From assembly GCA_964577305.1 (NCBI GenBank), contig CAZNYS010000008.1, positions 1 through 64,000 on the forward strand: DNA of 64,000 nucleotides, in the 5' to 3' direction. Shown here piece after piece: positions 43,780 to 53,313 of the stretch; position 1 is the first letter of the stretch; each line of letters starts with the position of its first letter. Source of the stretch: UBA9300 sp964577305. GTDB lineage: Bacteria > Bacteroidota > Bacteroidia > Bacteroidales > VadinHA17. The notes beneath the pieces are model-generated. The model saw only the letters and a program-made list of their open reading frames with translations, made no database searches and was not told the DNA's origin. A program made the translations under genes and the position numbers.

Positions 43780-45912
43780 ATGCGAATAAAAACGAAAATA
43801 AACCGGCTTCTGGAGGTAAATGCAGAACTGAAGAAAAAAGTTGAAGAGCTTGAGAACCAGGCGAGCGAAAGAGATTCAGTAAGTTCAAATTTTGATAACC
43901 TGCTGAAAGAAAAGGCCCTGCTGGAGACACTTATTGACACAGCTCCTGAATCTATAGTACAAACTACGACCGAGGGTGTAATTGAAAGAATTAATGAGGA
44001 ATTTATAAGGGAATTCGGATATACCAGGGAAGAAGCTATAGGCAAAAATATTGATGACCTTGTTGTACCACCTGAATTGAGGAATGAAGGCATCAGTTAT
44101 ACCCGGCGAACAGCAAACAATGAAACTATAAGCACTGATACTTACAGGATAAACAAGAATGGCGAAAAAATATATGTAAGCCTGATCATGCAGCCTGTAA
44201 TGTTAAATGAGAATATCACTGCGTTGTATGCTATTTACCGCAATATCTCAGTCAAAAAGAAGGACGACGATACAAAGTCAGTTATATATAATATTTCTGC
44301 AGCTGCGCTTACAATGACAGAGTTTTCTGATATTTTCAACTCAATAAAAGATGAGATTGGAAAAATATGGGATACGAAGAATTTCTATATAGTCCTTTAT
44401 AATAAAGATACTGAAACCCTTACCTTATCCTTCTTCCAGGATGAGAAAGATCATTTTGAAGAGGTGCCTGTAAAAAACACCATTACCGGATGGCTAATAA
44501 AGGAGAACAGGCCCGTACTCCTCAAAGAGGCTGATATTGATGAACTTGAGAGACAGGGCGAAATAGCATTGGTTGGTACACCATGTAAGGTATGGCTTGG
44601 CGTGCCACTGAGCGTTGAAAATGAAATAACGGGAGCCATGGTACTCCAGGATTATAATAATGAAAATATATTTACAAAGGACGACCTGCGGCTGCTCAGT
44701 CTTATAGGTAACCAGATAGCTCTTGCCATACAACGTAAACGAATGCTGAACAATCTCATCCTCGAAAGAAGGAAGGCTGAAGAAGCAGCAAAGCTGAAAC
44801 AACAATTTATGTCCACTATGAGCCACGAAATAAGGACTTCCCTGAACGAAGTTATAGGTATTAACAACCTCCTTCTCCAGGGTAATCCACGTGAGGACCA
44901 GATGGAATATATAAAGACATTGCGTTTCTCAGCCAATCATTTACTAACCCTGGTAAATGATGTTCTTGACTATACAAAGCTGGAATCAGGGAACATCAGC
45001 TTTGAAAGAACGAGGTTTGATATCTTCGAGTTTGCAGATGAATTAAAACGATCATATTCATTCAAAACAAGAAACAAGAATCTCGATTTTATACTGAAAG
45101 TAGATAGAAGTATCCCATCTGATATAATTGGTGATCCTGTCAGACTTAACCAGATATTATCAAACCTCCTTTCAAATGCGGTAAAATTCACTTCTAAAGG
45201 TAGTATTGAACTGATTGTAAATGAAATATCAAGGTCGAATAAAGAAATAAACCTTAACTTCATTGTGAGGGATACTGGCATTGGTATACCATCCGACAAG
45301 CAGGAGGTAATCTTTGAAAGCTTTAAACAGGCTTCGGATGATACAACCAGGAAGTATGGAGGGACGGGACTGGGCCTTTCAATAAGTAAAAAGCTTGTTG
45401 AGCTCCAGGGAGGAAGTCTTAATGTGGACAGCAAACCAGGTCAGGGATCAACCTTCTTTTTCAATATGAGATTTATAGTGGCATCCAGTCATGAAAAGAA
45501 AAAAATTGCCGGTGAAGTTGAGGAACGCTGGGATGAATTAACAGGGAAGAAGATCCTCATTGCTGAAGACAATAGGATCAACTTCTTTGTAGCCAATAAA
45601 TTCTTAACAAAATGGGGTATTGTAGTAACACATGCTGAGAATGGTAAGATAGCACTTGACCTTATTAGGGATAATAAATACGATCTTATATTAATGGATC
45701 TTCATATGCCTGATGTTGATGGCATTGAAGCAACGGAAATAATAAGAAATTCGGATAATCCAGAGATAAAAAATCTGCCCATTGTTGCACTCACAGCAGC
45801 AATAATGTCGGACAATGAGAAAAAGCTCGAGGAATTAGATATTAATGACTTTATCCTGAAACCATTTAAGCCAAGGGATCTGTACATGAAGATCCTTAAA
45901 CATGCCAGGTAG
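43780..45912 (+). CDS. Hybrid sensor histidine kinase/response regulator (coiled coil-PAS-GAF-HisKA-HATPase-REC)
   Basis: There are no membrane helices, so the 710-residue kinase is cytoplasmic. A coiled coil (residues 1-45) leads a PAS domain (~50-160), a GAF-like domain (~175-325), and the phosphoacceptor H349 in FMSTMSHEIRTSLNEVIG. The ATPase has the N-box LLSNAVKFT, DTGIGIP and GGTGLGLSISKKLV. The C-terminal receiver domain has Asp640 in DLILMDLHMPDVDG and a KPF (LKPFKPRD) motif. No DNA-binding output domain is present, so it probably passes phosphate to a separate regulator or acts through a histidine phosphotransferase. The signal and the targets are unknown. Confidence 0.93.
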   Translation: MRIKTKINRLLEVNAELKKKVEELENQASERDSVSSNFDNLLKEKALLETLIDTAPESIVQTTTEGVIERINEEFIREFGYTREEAIGKNIDDLVVPPELRNEGISYTRRTANNETISTDTYRINKNGEKIYVSLIMQPVMLNENITALYAIYRNISVKKKDDDTKSVIYNISAAALTMTEFSDIFNSIKDEIGKIWDTKNFYIVLYNKDTETLTLSFFQDEKDHFEEVPVKNTITGWLIKENRPVLLKEADIDELERQGEIALVGTPCKVWLGVPLSVENEITGAMVLQDYNNENIFTKDDLRLLSLIGNQIALAIQRKRMLNNLILERRKAEEAAKLKQQFMSTMSHEIRTSLNEVIGINNLLLQGNPREDQMEYIKTLRFSANHLLTLVNDVLDYTKLESGNISFERTRFDIFEFADELKRSYSFKTRNKNLDFILKVDRSIPSDIIGDPVRLNQILSNLLSNAVKFTSKGSIELIVNEISRSNKEINLNFIVRDTGIGIPSDKQEVIFESFKQASDDTTRKYGGTGLGLSISKKLVELQGGSLNVDSKPGQGSTFFFNMRFIVASSHEKKKIAGEVEERWDELTGKKILIAEDNRINFFVANKFLTKWGIVVTHAENGKIALDLIRDNKYDLILMDLHMPDVDGIEATEIIRNSDNPEIKNLPIVALTAAIMSDNEKKLEELDINDFILKPFKPRDLYMKILKHAR

Positions 45913-45915
45913 ATT

Positions 45916-47124
45916 CTACCTTATACAGTATTTACTTAACATACCCGATGCTTTCCTGTTGCCATATCTTAAGGCCATCCTGAAATCATGACATGCCTCT
46001 TCTGTTTTTCCCGAGTTTAATAAAGCAATCCCCAAGTTATAATAAGCATCCCCATCTCTTGGCCACAGGTCAAGTGCCATTGAATAATCATAAACAGCAG
46101 CATCCCAGGATTTAATTTTGAGATAAATATCTGCACGGTCAGTAAAGCATTGCGCCTTACCGGGATGATTTTCAATGTTTTTTGAGAAATAGCGCAAGGC
46201 TTTGTTGTATTCACCCTTCTCGCCGGCTATTAGACCTGCCTGCCTGTTTGAAAGTTCATCATCAGGATACAGTCCAAGATATTCCTCAGCCACCTCCAGC
46301 GCCCTGTCACGATCATTGGCCTTCCTCAGGTTTTCTGATTTCATAAATATCAATGCTGTTTCACCCGGGAAATATCCAAGTGCCCTGTCGCATGCATTTG
46401 CAGCACTTATATAATTACCAGTCTCCGCCAGTTGTTCTATGTATAATTTCCAGGTATTGTAATCTGCATCATCCCTGGCTACAGCTTTGGTAAGGTATTC
46501 AAGAGCCTCTGTGTTTTTATTACTTGCAGCTGAAATCATCCCTTTTACGTAAAGTATCACCGGTTGCTCTCGGTATAAATTTTCAACCCCGGATAAAATA
46601 TCTTCGGCCTTTTTTATTTTACCCGCTTTAATATAATATTCAATTTCAGCAACAGCTTCTTCCAGCTGATTATACCATTCAGTTTTCCATAACTGCCTCC
46701 ATTCAGGTGTTTCTTCCATGGAAGATAAATATCTGTCCAGCAAAATTTCCTTTCTGGGTAACCTGAAGTCTGACTGAAGATGATGCTGCAGGTTGGCAAT
46801 AGCTTTTTCAGTCTCATTATTAATAGCATAAGCCCTGGCCAATCCCAGGTAACCAGAACCCGGTTTAAGCTTATTCGCCATTCCGAAGTCATTCACAGCA
46901 GCATCAGTTTTGCCTATCATCAAAAATGCTTCTCCCCGTCCTGTAAAAAGGCGATAATCATCACTCTTTTCCATTGCTGTAGTGTACAGGGTAATAGCCT
47001 CAGAATACAATGCCCTGTCCTTAAAGGCTGCAGCTTTAGTGAGATATTCATTATTATCCTGGGCTGAAATAATACTGCCCTGAAGTATAATAAATGCTAA
47101 TAATATGTTGTATCTGAATCTCAT
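45916..47124 (-). CDS. Secreted tetratricopeptide repeat protein
   Basis: A signal peptide (MRFRYNILLAFIILQGSIISAQ) leads about nine or ten TPR-type helix pairs through 402 residues, with pattern residues such as YSEAITLYTTAMEKSDDYRLFTGRGEAFLMIG and the last unit DGDAYYNLGIALLNSGKTEEACHDFRMAL. TPRs are protein-binding scaffolds, here in the periplasm or on the outer membrane. Its start codon directly follows the stop of the T9SS cargo gene (TAGATG), so the two are surely co-transcribed. A role in T9SS cargo handling is a guess from position. Confidence 0.85.
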   Translation of the reverse strand: MRFRYNILLAFIILQGSIISAQDNNEYLTKAAAFKDRALYSEAITLYTTAMEKSDDYRLFTGRGEAFLMIGKTDAAVNDFGMANKLKPGSGYLGLARAYAINNETEKAIANLQHHLQSDFRLPRKEILLDRYLSSMEETPEWRQLWKTEWYNQLEEAVAEIEYYIKAGKIKKAEDILSGVENLYREQPVILYVKGMISAASNKNTEALEYLTKAVARDDADYNTWKLYIEQLAETGNYISAANACDRALGYFPGETALIFMKSENLRKANDRDRALEVAEEYLGLYPDDELSNRQAGLIAGEKGEYNKALRYFSKNIENHPGKAQCFTDRADIYLKIKSWDAAVYDYSMALDLWPRDGDAYYNLGIALLNSGKTEEACHDFRMALRYGNRKASGMLSKYCIR

Positions 47125-49734
47125 CTATTTATATTCTACATTGACCGGTTCTGCTCCTTTTTCAGTTATCACATGGATAAATCCTGAAAGACTATATTCT
47201 TCGAGCCCTGTAATCCTTCTTTCATAAACATCACACTGATAAAAATATACTCCGGGGTTAACTATTGAACCTTTATAAGTGCCGTTCCAGTTCAACCTTG
47301 GTTCATCTGTCTGGTATACCAGCATGCCTCCCCTGTTAAAGAGTTTAAAATTAACTTTCTCCACCAGGCCTGATGTTTTGGCCCTGAGAATATCATTTTT
47401 ACCGTCGTTATTTGGAGTGAATACATTTGGTATCTCATAAAAGTTGCATGAATCAACGCAAATAACAAGTGAAAGAGGACTTTCATTACCGGCATCATCG
47501 AAAGCCAGGATAGCGTAACATCCGGCAACAATTTCGCCCGGGTAATGAATATACTCAAATATGTTCCTGTCATCAAAAGTGATAAGCAGGCTCAGGTCAC
47601 CATCAAAATCGCTTTTATAAAACAATCTGTAGCCGGCTATATCCTCAAAACAATCAGGATCATCAATTGACCAGGTTATATGGTTATACAGACTATCACA
47701 GTTTGTTGACACATTAAGTGAGGGTGTGCACGGTGGCTCATTATCCACAGGGATCATACAGGCTTCCTGTGAAAAATTTACCAGGTCTTGCGGTAATCCC
47801 GGACTCTGATACGAACCTGATGATCTTACGTAATAGCAATATTCCTGCCCGTTCACCAGTCCGGTATCAGCATATTCCAGCAGGTTAGTACTGGCTATTG
47901 AATCAAATGTGGATGTAACATCATTCCACCTGAAAATATCATAGCGGTAATTCACCCATGGCACATTGCGCTTGATTATAAACCTTACCTTCCTGTCCCC
48001 CGGTGAAAGCTCAATAAACATTGAGGATGCAACCCCGGGTTCACCAACAAGGAACCTATCGCCCGGACTGTCATTATACAATTCAATCTTGTATATATAT
48101 CCAAGTTCAAGTGTATTTATCTCGCTGTCAACGTAAGTGGTATCATTCAGATCGCTGGTTTGTATTGAATCGATGGGAATAAATCCATTTCCTGAATGCC
48201 CTTCTGACCGGTAAATAATATATTCATAGGGTCCTGTTGCCGGGATTGTATCCAGATGGTCCGGTTTAGACCATGCAATGAATATTTCTCCATCAGTTGA
48301 GCCTGTATTTGTAACGCTTACATTTGTTATCAGAGGGACGCCGGAAACAAGAGTTGAGTTTATTTCGTTTGATGCTTTGCTTTCGGTACCGTTAGGATAA
48401 ACAGCAACTATACGGTAGGCATATTCAACCGCATTTTCGAGACCCTCGCCTTCATTTGTATCAATAAAAGTAACTGTTGAAGCACCATCGGCAAAGCCAA
48501 CTTTTTCAAATCCGTATTGAGCGGGTATACCGTTTGTACAACTATCAGGCTGAAAATTAGTTGCTGATTCCTTCCTGTAAATATTATATCCTTCCACGTA
48601 ATCTGATTCATATAATTCCCAGCCCAGCCGCATATACTTCCCTGAAGGACTGGCAGTTGTCAGAACAGGTGCCGGGCCAAGTACTTTTATTCTGAAATTA
48701 TCCAGGTCTACCAGTTCAAGGTCTTCGTTATTATCCTCTGCCTTTATAAGGACATCATAGGGTTGACCCCTGACACTTTCATGGCATGGTATCCATGTAA
48801 GGAGAGAACTGGATATGCCGGGGGCCGAACTAATACTGTCAAATACTGCCGGGCATTCATCAAGTATATAAATACCTGATGTAGACAGGATATTAATAAG
48901 GTCATTATCCGGGTCAGTAGCAGTAACTTCATATTCCAGTGTATCAACTGCCTCAATACAAAAATCTCTTAAAGGTCCGTTCTCAGGCGGGTTATTATCG
49001 GTCTCATATACTTCTATCTGCATGTCCCTGACAACTATCCCTATTTTTATACCATTGCGCCATTCATTTATTTCCATCGCTACATTATAAAAACCCAGCT
49101 GTGTGGGCGCATCCCATACAAGATCACCTGTAATACTGTCAACATAAAAAGCATTTGATGCTGGAGGATAGGTATAATTCTCTATTGGCTTACCATCCTC
49201 TTTGGTACAAATAGTAAGGTTATACGAGAGGCTGTCTCCGTCAGGGTCATAAGCACCAGGGTTGTGAATGAACTTATGACCCAGTGCAGCTTTATCGTAA
49301 GGCGGATTAAGTAATACAGGTGTACTGTTAAGTCCCATCCCGGGGTTTACCATGAGAACTGTGGAGATGGAAAAAACAACATTAACTGAATTCGGTATAT
49401 TTACTATCCCGTAGTTCCTGTTGGGATCCTGCACCACGATCTTATAGATCCCCGGTCCGGGGTAGGTATGCTTGATCTTGTATATATTCTTCTGGTAATA
49501 ATTTGGCAACTGGCCCTTGAAGATCCTCGCGGCAGTTGATATTGTACCGTCACCCCAGTCAACATCCAGGAAATCCCTATCAGCCTGGCTGAGAACGTAT
49601 GTAAAAGTAGTTATGGTTATCTCATAAGTCAGGTCCGATAGCTGCTCATAGGTTATCTCGCCAGCCCTGTTGTGTGTACCGTATGAGCTAATAACAAAAG
49701 TAAATAGCAGTACTATGGTCAGTATATACTTCAT
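47125..49734 (-). CDS. Large secreted protein with T9SS type B sorting domain
   Basis: A signal peptide (MKYILTIVLLFTFVISSYG) is followed by an N-terminal PKD-like unit (YVLSQADRDFLDVDWGDGTIS), cadherin/Ig-like and fibronectin type III-like segments (GYNIYRKES and YIIYRSEGHSGNGF), and a C-terminal gliding-motility-associated (CHU_C) domain (about the last 90 residues, starting IPNVFTPNNDGKND and ending in a SLSGFIHV strand). That domain sends cargo through the type IX secretion system to the cell surface. The 869 residues contain no catalytic motif I recognise. The gene is 10 bp downstream of the DUF6702 gene and abuts the TPR gene. Confidence 0.86.
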   Translation of the reverse strand: MKYILTIVLLFTFVISSYGTHNRAGEITYEQLSDLTYEITITTFTYVLSQADRDFLDVDWGDGTISTAARIFKGQLPNYYQKNIYKIKHTYPGPGIYKIVVQDPNRNYGIVNIPNSVNVVFSISTVLMVNPGMGLNSTPVLLNPPYDKAALGHKFIHNPGAYDPDGDSLSYNLTICTKEDGKPIENYTYPPASNAFYVDSITGDLVWDAPTQLGFYNVAMEINEWRNGIKIGIVVRDMQIEVYETDNNPPENGPLRDFCIEAVDTLEYEVTATDPDNDLINILSTSGIYILDECPAVFDSISSAPGISSSLLTWIPCHESVRGQPYDVLIKAEDNNEDLELVDLDNFRIKVLGPAPVLTTASPSGKYMRLGWELYESDYVEGYNIYRKESATNFQPDSCTNGIPAQYGFEKVGFADGASTVTFIDTNEGEGLENAVEYAYRIVAVYPNGTESKASNEINSTLVSGVPLITNVSVTNTGSTDGEIFIAWSKPDHLDTIPATGPYEYIIYRSEGHSGNGFIPIDSIQTSDLNDTTYVDSEINTLELGYIYKIELYNDSPGDRFLVGEPGVASSMFIELSPGDRKVRFIIKRNVPWVNYRYDIFRWNDVTSTFDSIASTNLLEYADTGLVNGQEYCYYVRSSGSYQSPGLPQDLVNFSQEACMIPVDNEPPCTPSLNVSTNCDSLYNHITWSIDDPDCFEDIAGYRLFYKSDFDGDLSLLITFDDRNIFEYIHYPGEIVAGCYAILAFDDAGNESPLSLVICVDSCNFYEIPNVFTPNNDGKNDILRAKTSGLVEKVNFKLFNRGGMLVYQTDEPRLNWNGTYKGSIVNPGVYFYQCDVYERRITGLEEYSLSGFIHVITEKGAEPVNVEYK

Positions 49735-49744
49735 TAATTTATCT

Positions 49745-50245
49745 TTATGGTATTACTTCTGCCTTAACCAAGTTAAGCTTTTCTTTTAAATAAGTACCGG
49801 AAAAACGAAAAGCAAGCTCGTTTTTTTCATCCTTATAAATAAAAAGATTTACCTGGTCAAGATATATAGCGGTTAAAATTGTATTACTTATATCAATGCT
49901 TTTTATTTCACCCTCATATTCAACAAATAGGCGCATTATTGTTTCAATCTCAAGTTTTTCTGTTTCCAACAATCTTGCAGTGTGTTGTTTATCGTTTATC
50001 TTAATTTTAAGTTTTTCATTTATGTAATCTTCATATATATCATCCGGACCCGTATAAACATGATCAGCAATGTTTTGTTCGGGCAGTTCATACAAGTTTA
50101 AAAGATCCAGCAACAGGTCATCGCTGTACATCCGTACCGTAATTCTAAATCCCTTATCCTGTGTTATATATTCCATGCTGGACATTGATACATGTACAGG
50201 ATGTAACAATAATGAAAATAAGGATATTGTTAAATACTTTATCAT
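49745..50245 (-). CDS. Small secreted protein of DUF6702 type
   Basis: A 166-residue protein with a short signal peptide (MIKYLTISLFSLLLHPVHVSMSS) and a start HPVHVSMSSMEY that I associate with the Bacteroidota DUF6702 family. The remainder is strand-rich with a KGFRITVRMYSDDLLLDL segment and an acidic linker; the second half includes LLETEKLEIETIMRLFVEYEGE and LAFRFSGTYLKEKLNLVKAEVIP. Function is not known. It is the first gene of the three-gene group with the T9SS cargo and TPR genes. Confidence 0.68.
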   Translation of the reverse strand: MIKYLTISLFSLLLHPVHVSMSSMEYITQDKGFRITVRMYSDDLLLDLLNLYELPEQNIADHVYTGPDDIYEDYINEKLKIKINDKQHTARLLETEKLEIETIMRLFVEYEGEIKSIDISNTILTAIYLDQVNLFIYKDEKNELAFRFSGTYLKEKLNLVKAEVIP

Positions 50246-50309
50246 CTTCTAACAGGAATAAATCCCAGATTAGGCATCAAAAATCAGACCAATATCAAGT
50301 GTTAATTAA

Positions 50310-51731
50310 TTAACTTACCCTCTCCTTCAGGTACTCAACAGACCCCACTTCAATGTAGGAGGATCCGGCACCCCTGTTAAAGTTACCGGCAAGTATAATA
50401 AGTATATCATTATCTTTCAATTCATGCGCCTCCAGAAGATTCTCAAGGGCTATCTTCAGAAACATATCCGATGATTTGTGTTTTTCCTGCAGTCTGGGAT
50501 AAACCCCGTAAGACAGAGCAAGTTCCCGCATGGTCCTGGCGGAATAGCACTGGGCCATAATATAATTGATTCCCCTGTAGGCTGACATATTCCTTATTGT
50601 ACGCCCGCGTACTGTATCCGAAATAATACATTTTGCGCCCACTCTTGCAGCTGTCCTTACAGCAACCTTGGCAAGGTACGCAGATACTTCCCCTGTGAGT
50701 GATCCGGCGGGCAGGTCAAGGAATTTTTCCTTGTTTTTCTCCACTTCCCTGGCTACCCTGGTCATTGTTTCAACTGATTCAACGGGATATTTACCATAAG
50801 CTGTTTCGCCACTAAGCATAATTGCATCAGTCTGCCAGTAAATAGCATTTGCTATATCACTAACCTCCGCACGTGTGGGTCTCGGATTCTCAATCATTGA
50901 ATGAAGCATCTGTGTGGCAACTATAACGGGTTTTCTTTTCTTTATACATTTATTAATGATCCTGCGCTGTATACCTGGAATTTTTTCGTAAGGTATCTCA
51001 ATGGCCAGGTCCCCTCTTGCTACCATAATACCATATGAATTTTCAAGTATTTCGTTAAGATTATCAACTCCCTCCTGGTTCTCAATCTTGGCAATGATTT
51101 TTATCTGGCTGTTTTTTTCATCCAGTAGTTTCTGGACATCCTTAACATCTTCTGCCGACCTGACAAAAGAATGCGCTATAAAGTCTATATCGTTCTCAAT
51201 GGCAAAATCAATATATCTTTTATCCTTTTCGCTGATTGAAGGCAGGTTAAGTTTTACCCTGGGCACATTCACACCTTTTCTTGAGCCAAGGGAAGCATCA
51301 TTAAGCACTTTACATTCAAGGGTCTGACCGTCTTTTCCTATTACCTGCAGTTCAAGTATCCCATCATCAATTAGTATGTGTGATTCCACAGGTACATCCC
51401 TCGCAAAATCAGGGTATGTTACAGCTATAACTGATTGGTTTGTGCGTGTTTCAGGCTCACCAATAATTTTCACGTGTTCACCTTTACTGAAGCTTACAGT
51501 TCCCTCACACACAGTTGTCCTCACCTCAGGCCCTTTGGTATCGAGAAGAAAGGCAATCTTATCTGATACTTTTCTTACGTTCTCCATGACTCTAATTGTT
51601 CCCTCAATATCCTGATGTGCTGTATTTATACGTACCACATCCATACCTGCCTTATATAATTTCCGGATAAATTCCGGTTCAGCCCTTTTATCAGAAATAG
51701 TCGCAACAATTTTAGTCCTTTTCCAGTTCAT
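50310..51731 (-). CDS. pyk: Pyruvate kinase
   Basis: Transfers phosphate from PEP to ADP. The 473 residues have the N-terminal TIS and VVRINTAHQ segment, FLLDTKGPEVRT, the catalytic Lys-containing IAKIENQEGVDNL, IMVARGDLAIEIP, and the C-terminal domain with a shortened allosteric part. In this family, INTAHQ replaces the more usual RLNFSHG, a variant seen in Bacteroidota. Its start codon overlaps the aroQ region by 4 bp, aroQ reading first, so expression may be linked. Confidence 0.95.
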   Translation of the reverse strand: MNWKRTKIVATISDKRAEPEFIRKLYKAGMDVVRINTAHQDIEGTIRVMENVRKVSDKIAFLLDTKGPEVRTTVCEGTVSFSKGEHVKIIGEPETRTNQSVIAVTYPDFARDVPVESHILIDDGILELQVIGKDGQTLECKVLNDASLGSRKGVNVPRVKLNLPSISEKDKRYIDFAIENDIDFIAHSFVRSAEDVKDVQKLLDEKNSQIKIIAKIENQEGVDNLNEILENSYGIMVARGDLAIEIPYEKIPGIQRRIINKCIKKRKPVIVATQMLHSMIENPRPTRAEVSDIANAIYWQTDAIMLSGETAYGKYPVESVETMTRVAREVEKNKEKFLDLPAGSLTGEVSAYLAKVAVRTAARVGAKCIISDTVRGRTIRNMSAYRGINYIMAQCYSARTMRELALSYGVYPRLQEKHKSSDMFLKIALENLLEAHELKDNDILIILAGNFNRGAGSSYIEVGSVEYLKERVS

Positions 51732-52162
51732 CTTTTATCATTTAAAATATTTAACAAAGCTTCTGTAGCAAGCCTGTACCCATCCAGGCCAAAACCGAAC
51801 AAGCTTCCTTTACAGTAAGGTGCAATAAGCGATTGGTGCCTGTACTCCTCCCTGCCCAGAATATTGCTTATATGTACCTCAATAACCGGAACAGGAATAG
51901 CTGCCACGGCATCAGCAATTGATACCGATGTATGAGTAAAGCCTGCTGCATTCAGTATAATACCCTGCCCGTCACTTGCAGCCTCATGTAAGGCATTTAT
52001 TAATTCCCCCTCAATGTTTGACTGAAAATATCTGAAATCGATCCCTGGATAAATCTTTTTCAAATCCTGAAGGTAATCTCCGAATTTTTTATCTCCATAA
52101 ATATTCTTCTCCCTGTCACCCAGTAAATTTAAGTTGGGACCGTTTATTATTGTAATTATCAT
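51728..52162 (-). CDS. aroQ: 3-Dehydroquinate dehydratase, type II
   Basis: AroQ turns 3-dehydroquinate into 3-dehydroshikimate. From ATG 52162 the protein is 144 residues: IINGPNLNLLGDREKNIYG (catalytic Arg and Tyr), LNAAGFTHTSVSIADAV (active-site Asn/Gly/His region), EVHISNILGREEYR (catalytic His), and SLIAPYCKGSLFGFGLDGY. The frame is open from 52219, but a TATCTTTG -7 element at 52187-52194 puts the transcript start near 52180, so ATG 52162 is the start. Pyk starts inside its last 4 bp. Confidence 0.95.
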   Translation of the reverse strand: MIITIINGPNLNLLGDREKNIYGDKKFGDYLQDLKKIYPGIDFRYFQSNIEGELINALHEAASDGQGIILNAAGFTHTSVSIADAVAAIPVPVIEVHISNILGREEYRHQSLIAPYCKGSLFGFGLDGYRLATEALLNILNDKR

Positions 52163-52186
52163 GGTAGGTTCATTACTTGTAAGTGA

Positions 52187-52194
52187 CAAAGATA
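52187..52194 (-). promoter_or_regulatory. Probable -7 element (TATCTTTG) for aroQ-pyk
   Basis: Exact TAnnTTTG match on the minus strand, 25 nt before the aroQ ATG. A TTG appears 22 nt upstream, longer than the usual 19-nt spacing. It is divergent from the xerD promoter. Confidence 0.5.
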
Positions 52195-52240
52195 ACAAAT
52201 TTGACACTTGATCTCTCAAGAACAGGACTTAAACTAAAAT

Positions 52241-52271
52241 TTTGAACTTATGATACTTAGTGATACTTTTG
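52241..52271 (+). promoter_or_regulatory. Promoter of xerD (TTTG-N19-TACTTTTG)
   Basis: TTTG (52241-52244), 19 bases, then TACTTTTG (52264-52271) match both promoter boxes and spacing. The transcript start is near 52278, which rules out the GTG at 52260 and supports ATG 52290. Confidence 0.8.
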
Positions 52272-52289
52272 GATAATCATAATTACAAA

Positions 52290-53192
52290 ATGAGGGAAAA
52301 CTGGACAGATTGCATCAGGGAATTTAAAAACTACCTTACAATAGAACGTTCACTGTCAGAAAACAGTATTCTCGCCTATATGCTTGATGTGAACAAGCTA
52401 CGTGAATACTGTGAAAACCAGTCGCCTGCATTGATGCCCCAGGATGTGACATTCAATCACCTGTCGGGTTTTATCAAATGGCTGGATGTTGACAACCCAA
52501 GGACGCAATCACGAATTTTATCAGGTATAAGGAGTTTCTTCAGGTATTTGATTATTGAAGGGAAAATAAGTGAAAACCCGGCCACAATGCTTGAATCACC
52601 GCGGGCCGGGACAAGGTTACCCGATGTTCTTTCTGTTGAAGAGATTGACAGGATCATCTCGGTCATTGACCTCAGCAAGCCTGAAGGGCAGAGAAATAAA
52701 GCAATTATTGAAACATTATATGGCTGTGGATTACGTGTTTCTGAGCTTATTAACCTGAAGCTTACCGATATACACTTTGAAGAGGAATATATTACAGTTA
52801 CAGGCAAAGGCAATAAACAGAGGCTTATACCGCTCAATCAAAATAATATAAAGCAGATAGAATATTATCTGCAGGACAGGAACAGGCTAAAGACAATTGT
52901 GGATCAGAATATACTCTTCCTGAACCGCCGGGGTAAAAAACTCAGTCGTATTATGATATATACTATTATCCGTGAGTTATGCAAACTGGCCGGCATCAGG
53001 AAGAAGGTCAGTCCCCATACTTTCAGACATTCATTTGCCACCCATCTGGTACAGGCCGGTGCCGACCTGAGGGCCGTACAGGAAATGCTGGGACATGAAT
53101 CTATCCTGACTACCGAGGTTTATACTCATATCGACCGCATTTACCTGAAGGAAACCATTGGCCTTTATCATCCCAGGGCGAAGGAGAGATGA
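52290..53192 (+). CDS. xerD: Tyrosine site-specific recombinase XerD
   Basis: A 300-residue tyrosine recombinase for chromosome-dimer resolution at dif. From ATG 52290 the catalytic set is Arg149 (GCGLRVSELINL), Lys173 (TGKGNKQR), His243/Arg246 (SPHTFRHSFATHL), His269 (LGHESILTTEVYTHI) and Tyr278, which lies within one residue of E. coli XerD (R148, K172, H244, R247, H270, Y279). The N-terminal ~100-residue SAM-like domain is present. I did not see a dif site in the window. XerC cannot be fully excluded. A REP-like palindrome begins right at the stop codon. Confidence 0.92.
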   Translation: MRENWTDCIREFKNYLTIERSLSENSILAYMLDVNKLREYCENQSPALMPQDVTFNHLSGFIKWLDVDNPRTQSRILSGIRSFFRYLIIEGKISENPATMLESPRAGTRLPDVLSVEEIDRIISVIDLSKPEGQRNKAIIETLYGCGLRVSELINLKLTDIHFEEEYITVTGKGNKQRLIPLNQNNIKQIEYYLQDRNRLKTIVDQNILFLNRRGKKLSRIMIYTIIRELCKLAGIRKKVSPHTFRHSFATHLVQAGADLRAVQEMLGHESILTTEVYTHIDRIYLKETIGLYHPRAKER

Positions 53193-53264
53193 GTCCGCCT
53201 CCGCCGAGGCTACTGCGGACAATGCATGGGGCAATTGAGACGGACTCCGGTCTGAAACCATGCA
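53193..53264. repeat. Two-hairpin palindromic element downstream of xerD
   Basis: GTCCGC (53193-53198) pairs with GCGGAC (53215-53220), enclosing CCTC/GAGG; TGCATGG (53223-53229) pairs with CCATGCA (53258-53264), enclosing AGAC/GTCT. The GC-rich palindromes stand out from the AT-rich surroundings, and a T-rich run (ttttcttttt) follows, so the second hairpin may work as a terminator for xerD. The composition suggests a REP- or MITE-type repeat. Confidence 0.6.
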
Positions 53265-53313
53265 AAAGCTTTTCTTTTTTGAACAATTTTCACTTTAAAT
53301 GACTTATAGAATA

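Noticed and set aside
52163..52219. 19-residue N-terminal extension of aroQ
   Set aside because: The -7 element TATCTTTG lies inside it, and the dehydroquinase fold starts at MIITIINGPNLN (52162).
52260..52289. GTG start at 52260 for xerD
   Set aside because: It lies within a full TTTG-N19-TACTTTTG promoter, upstream of the predicted transcript start.
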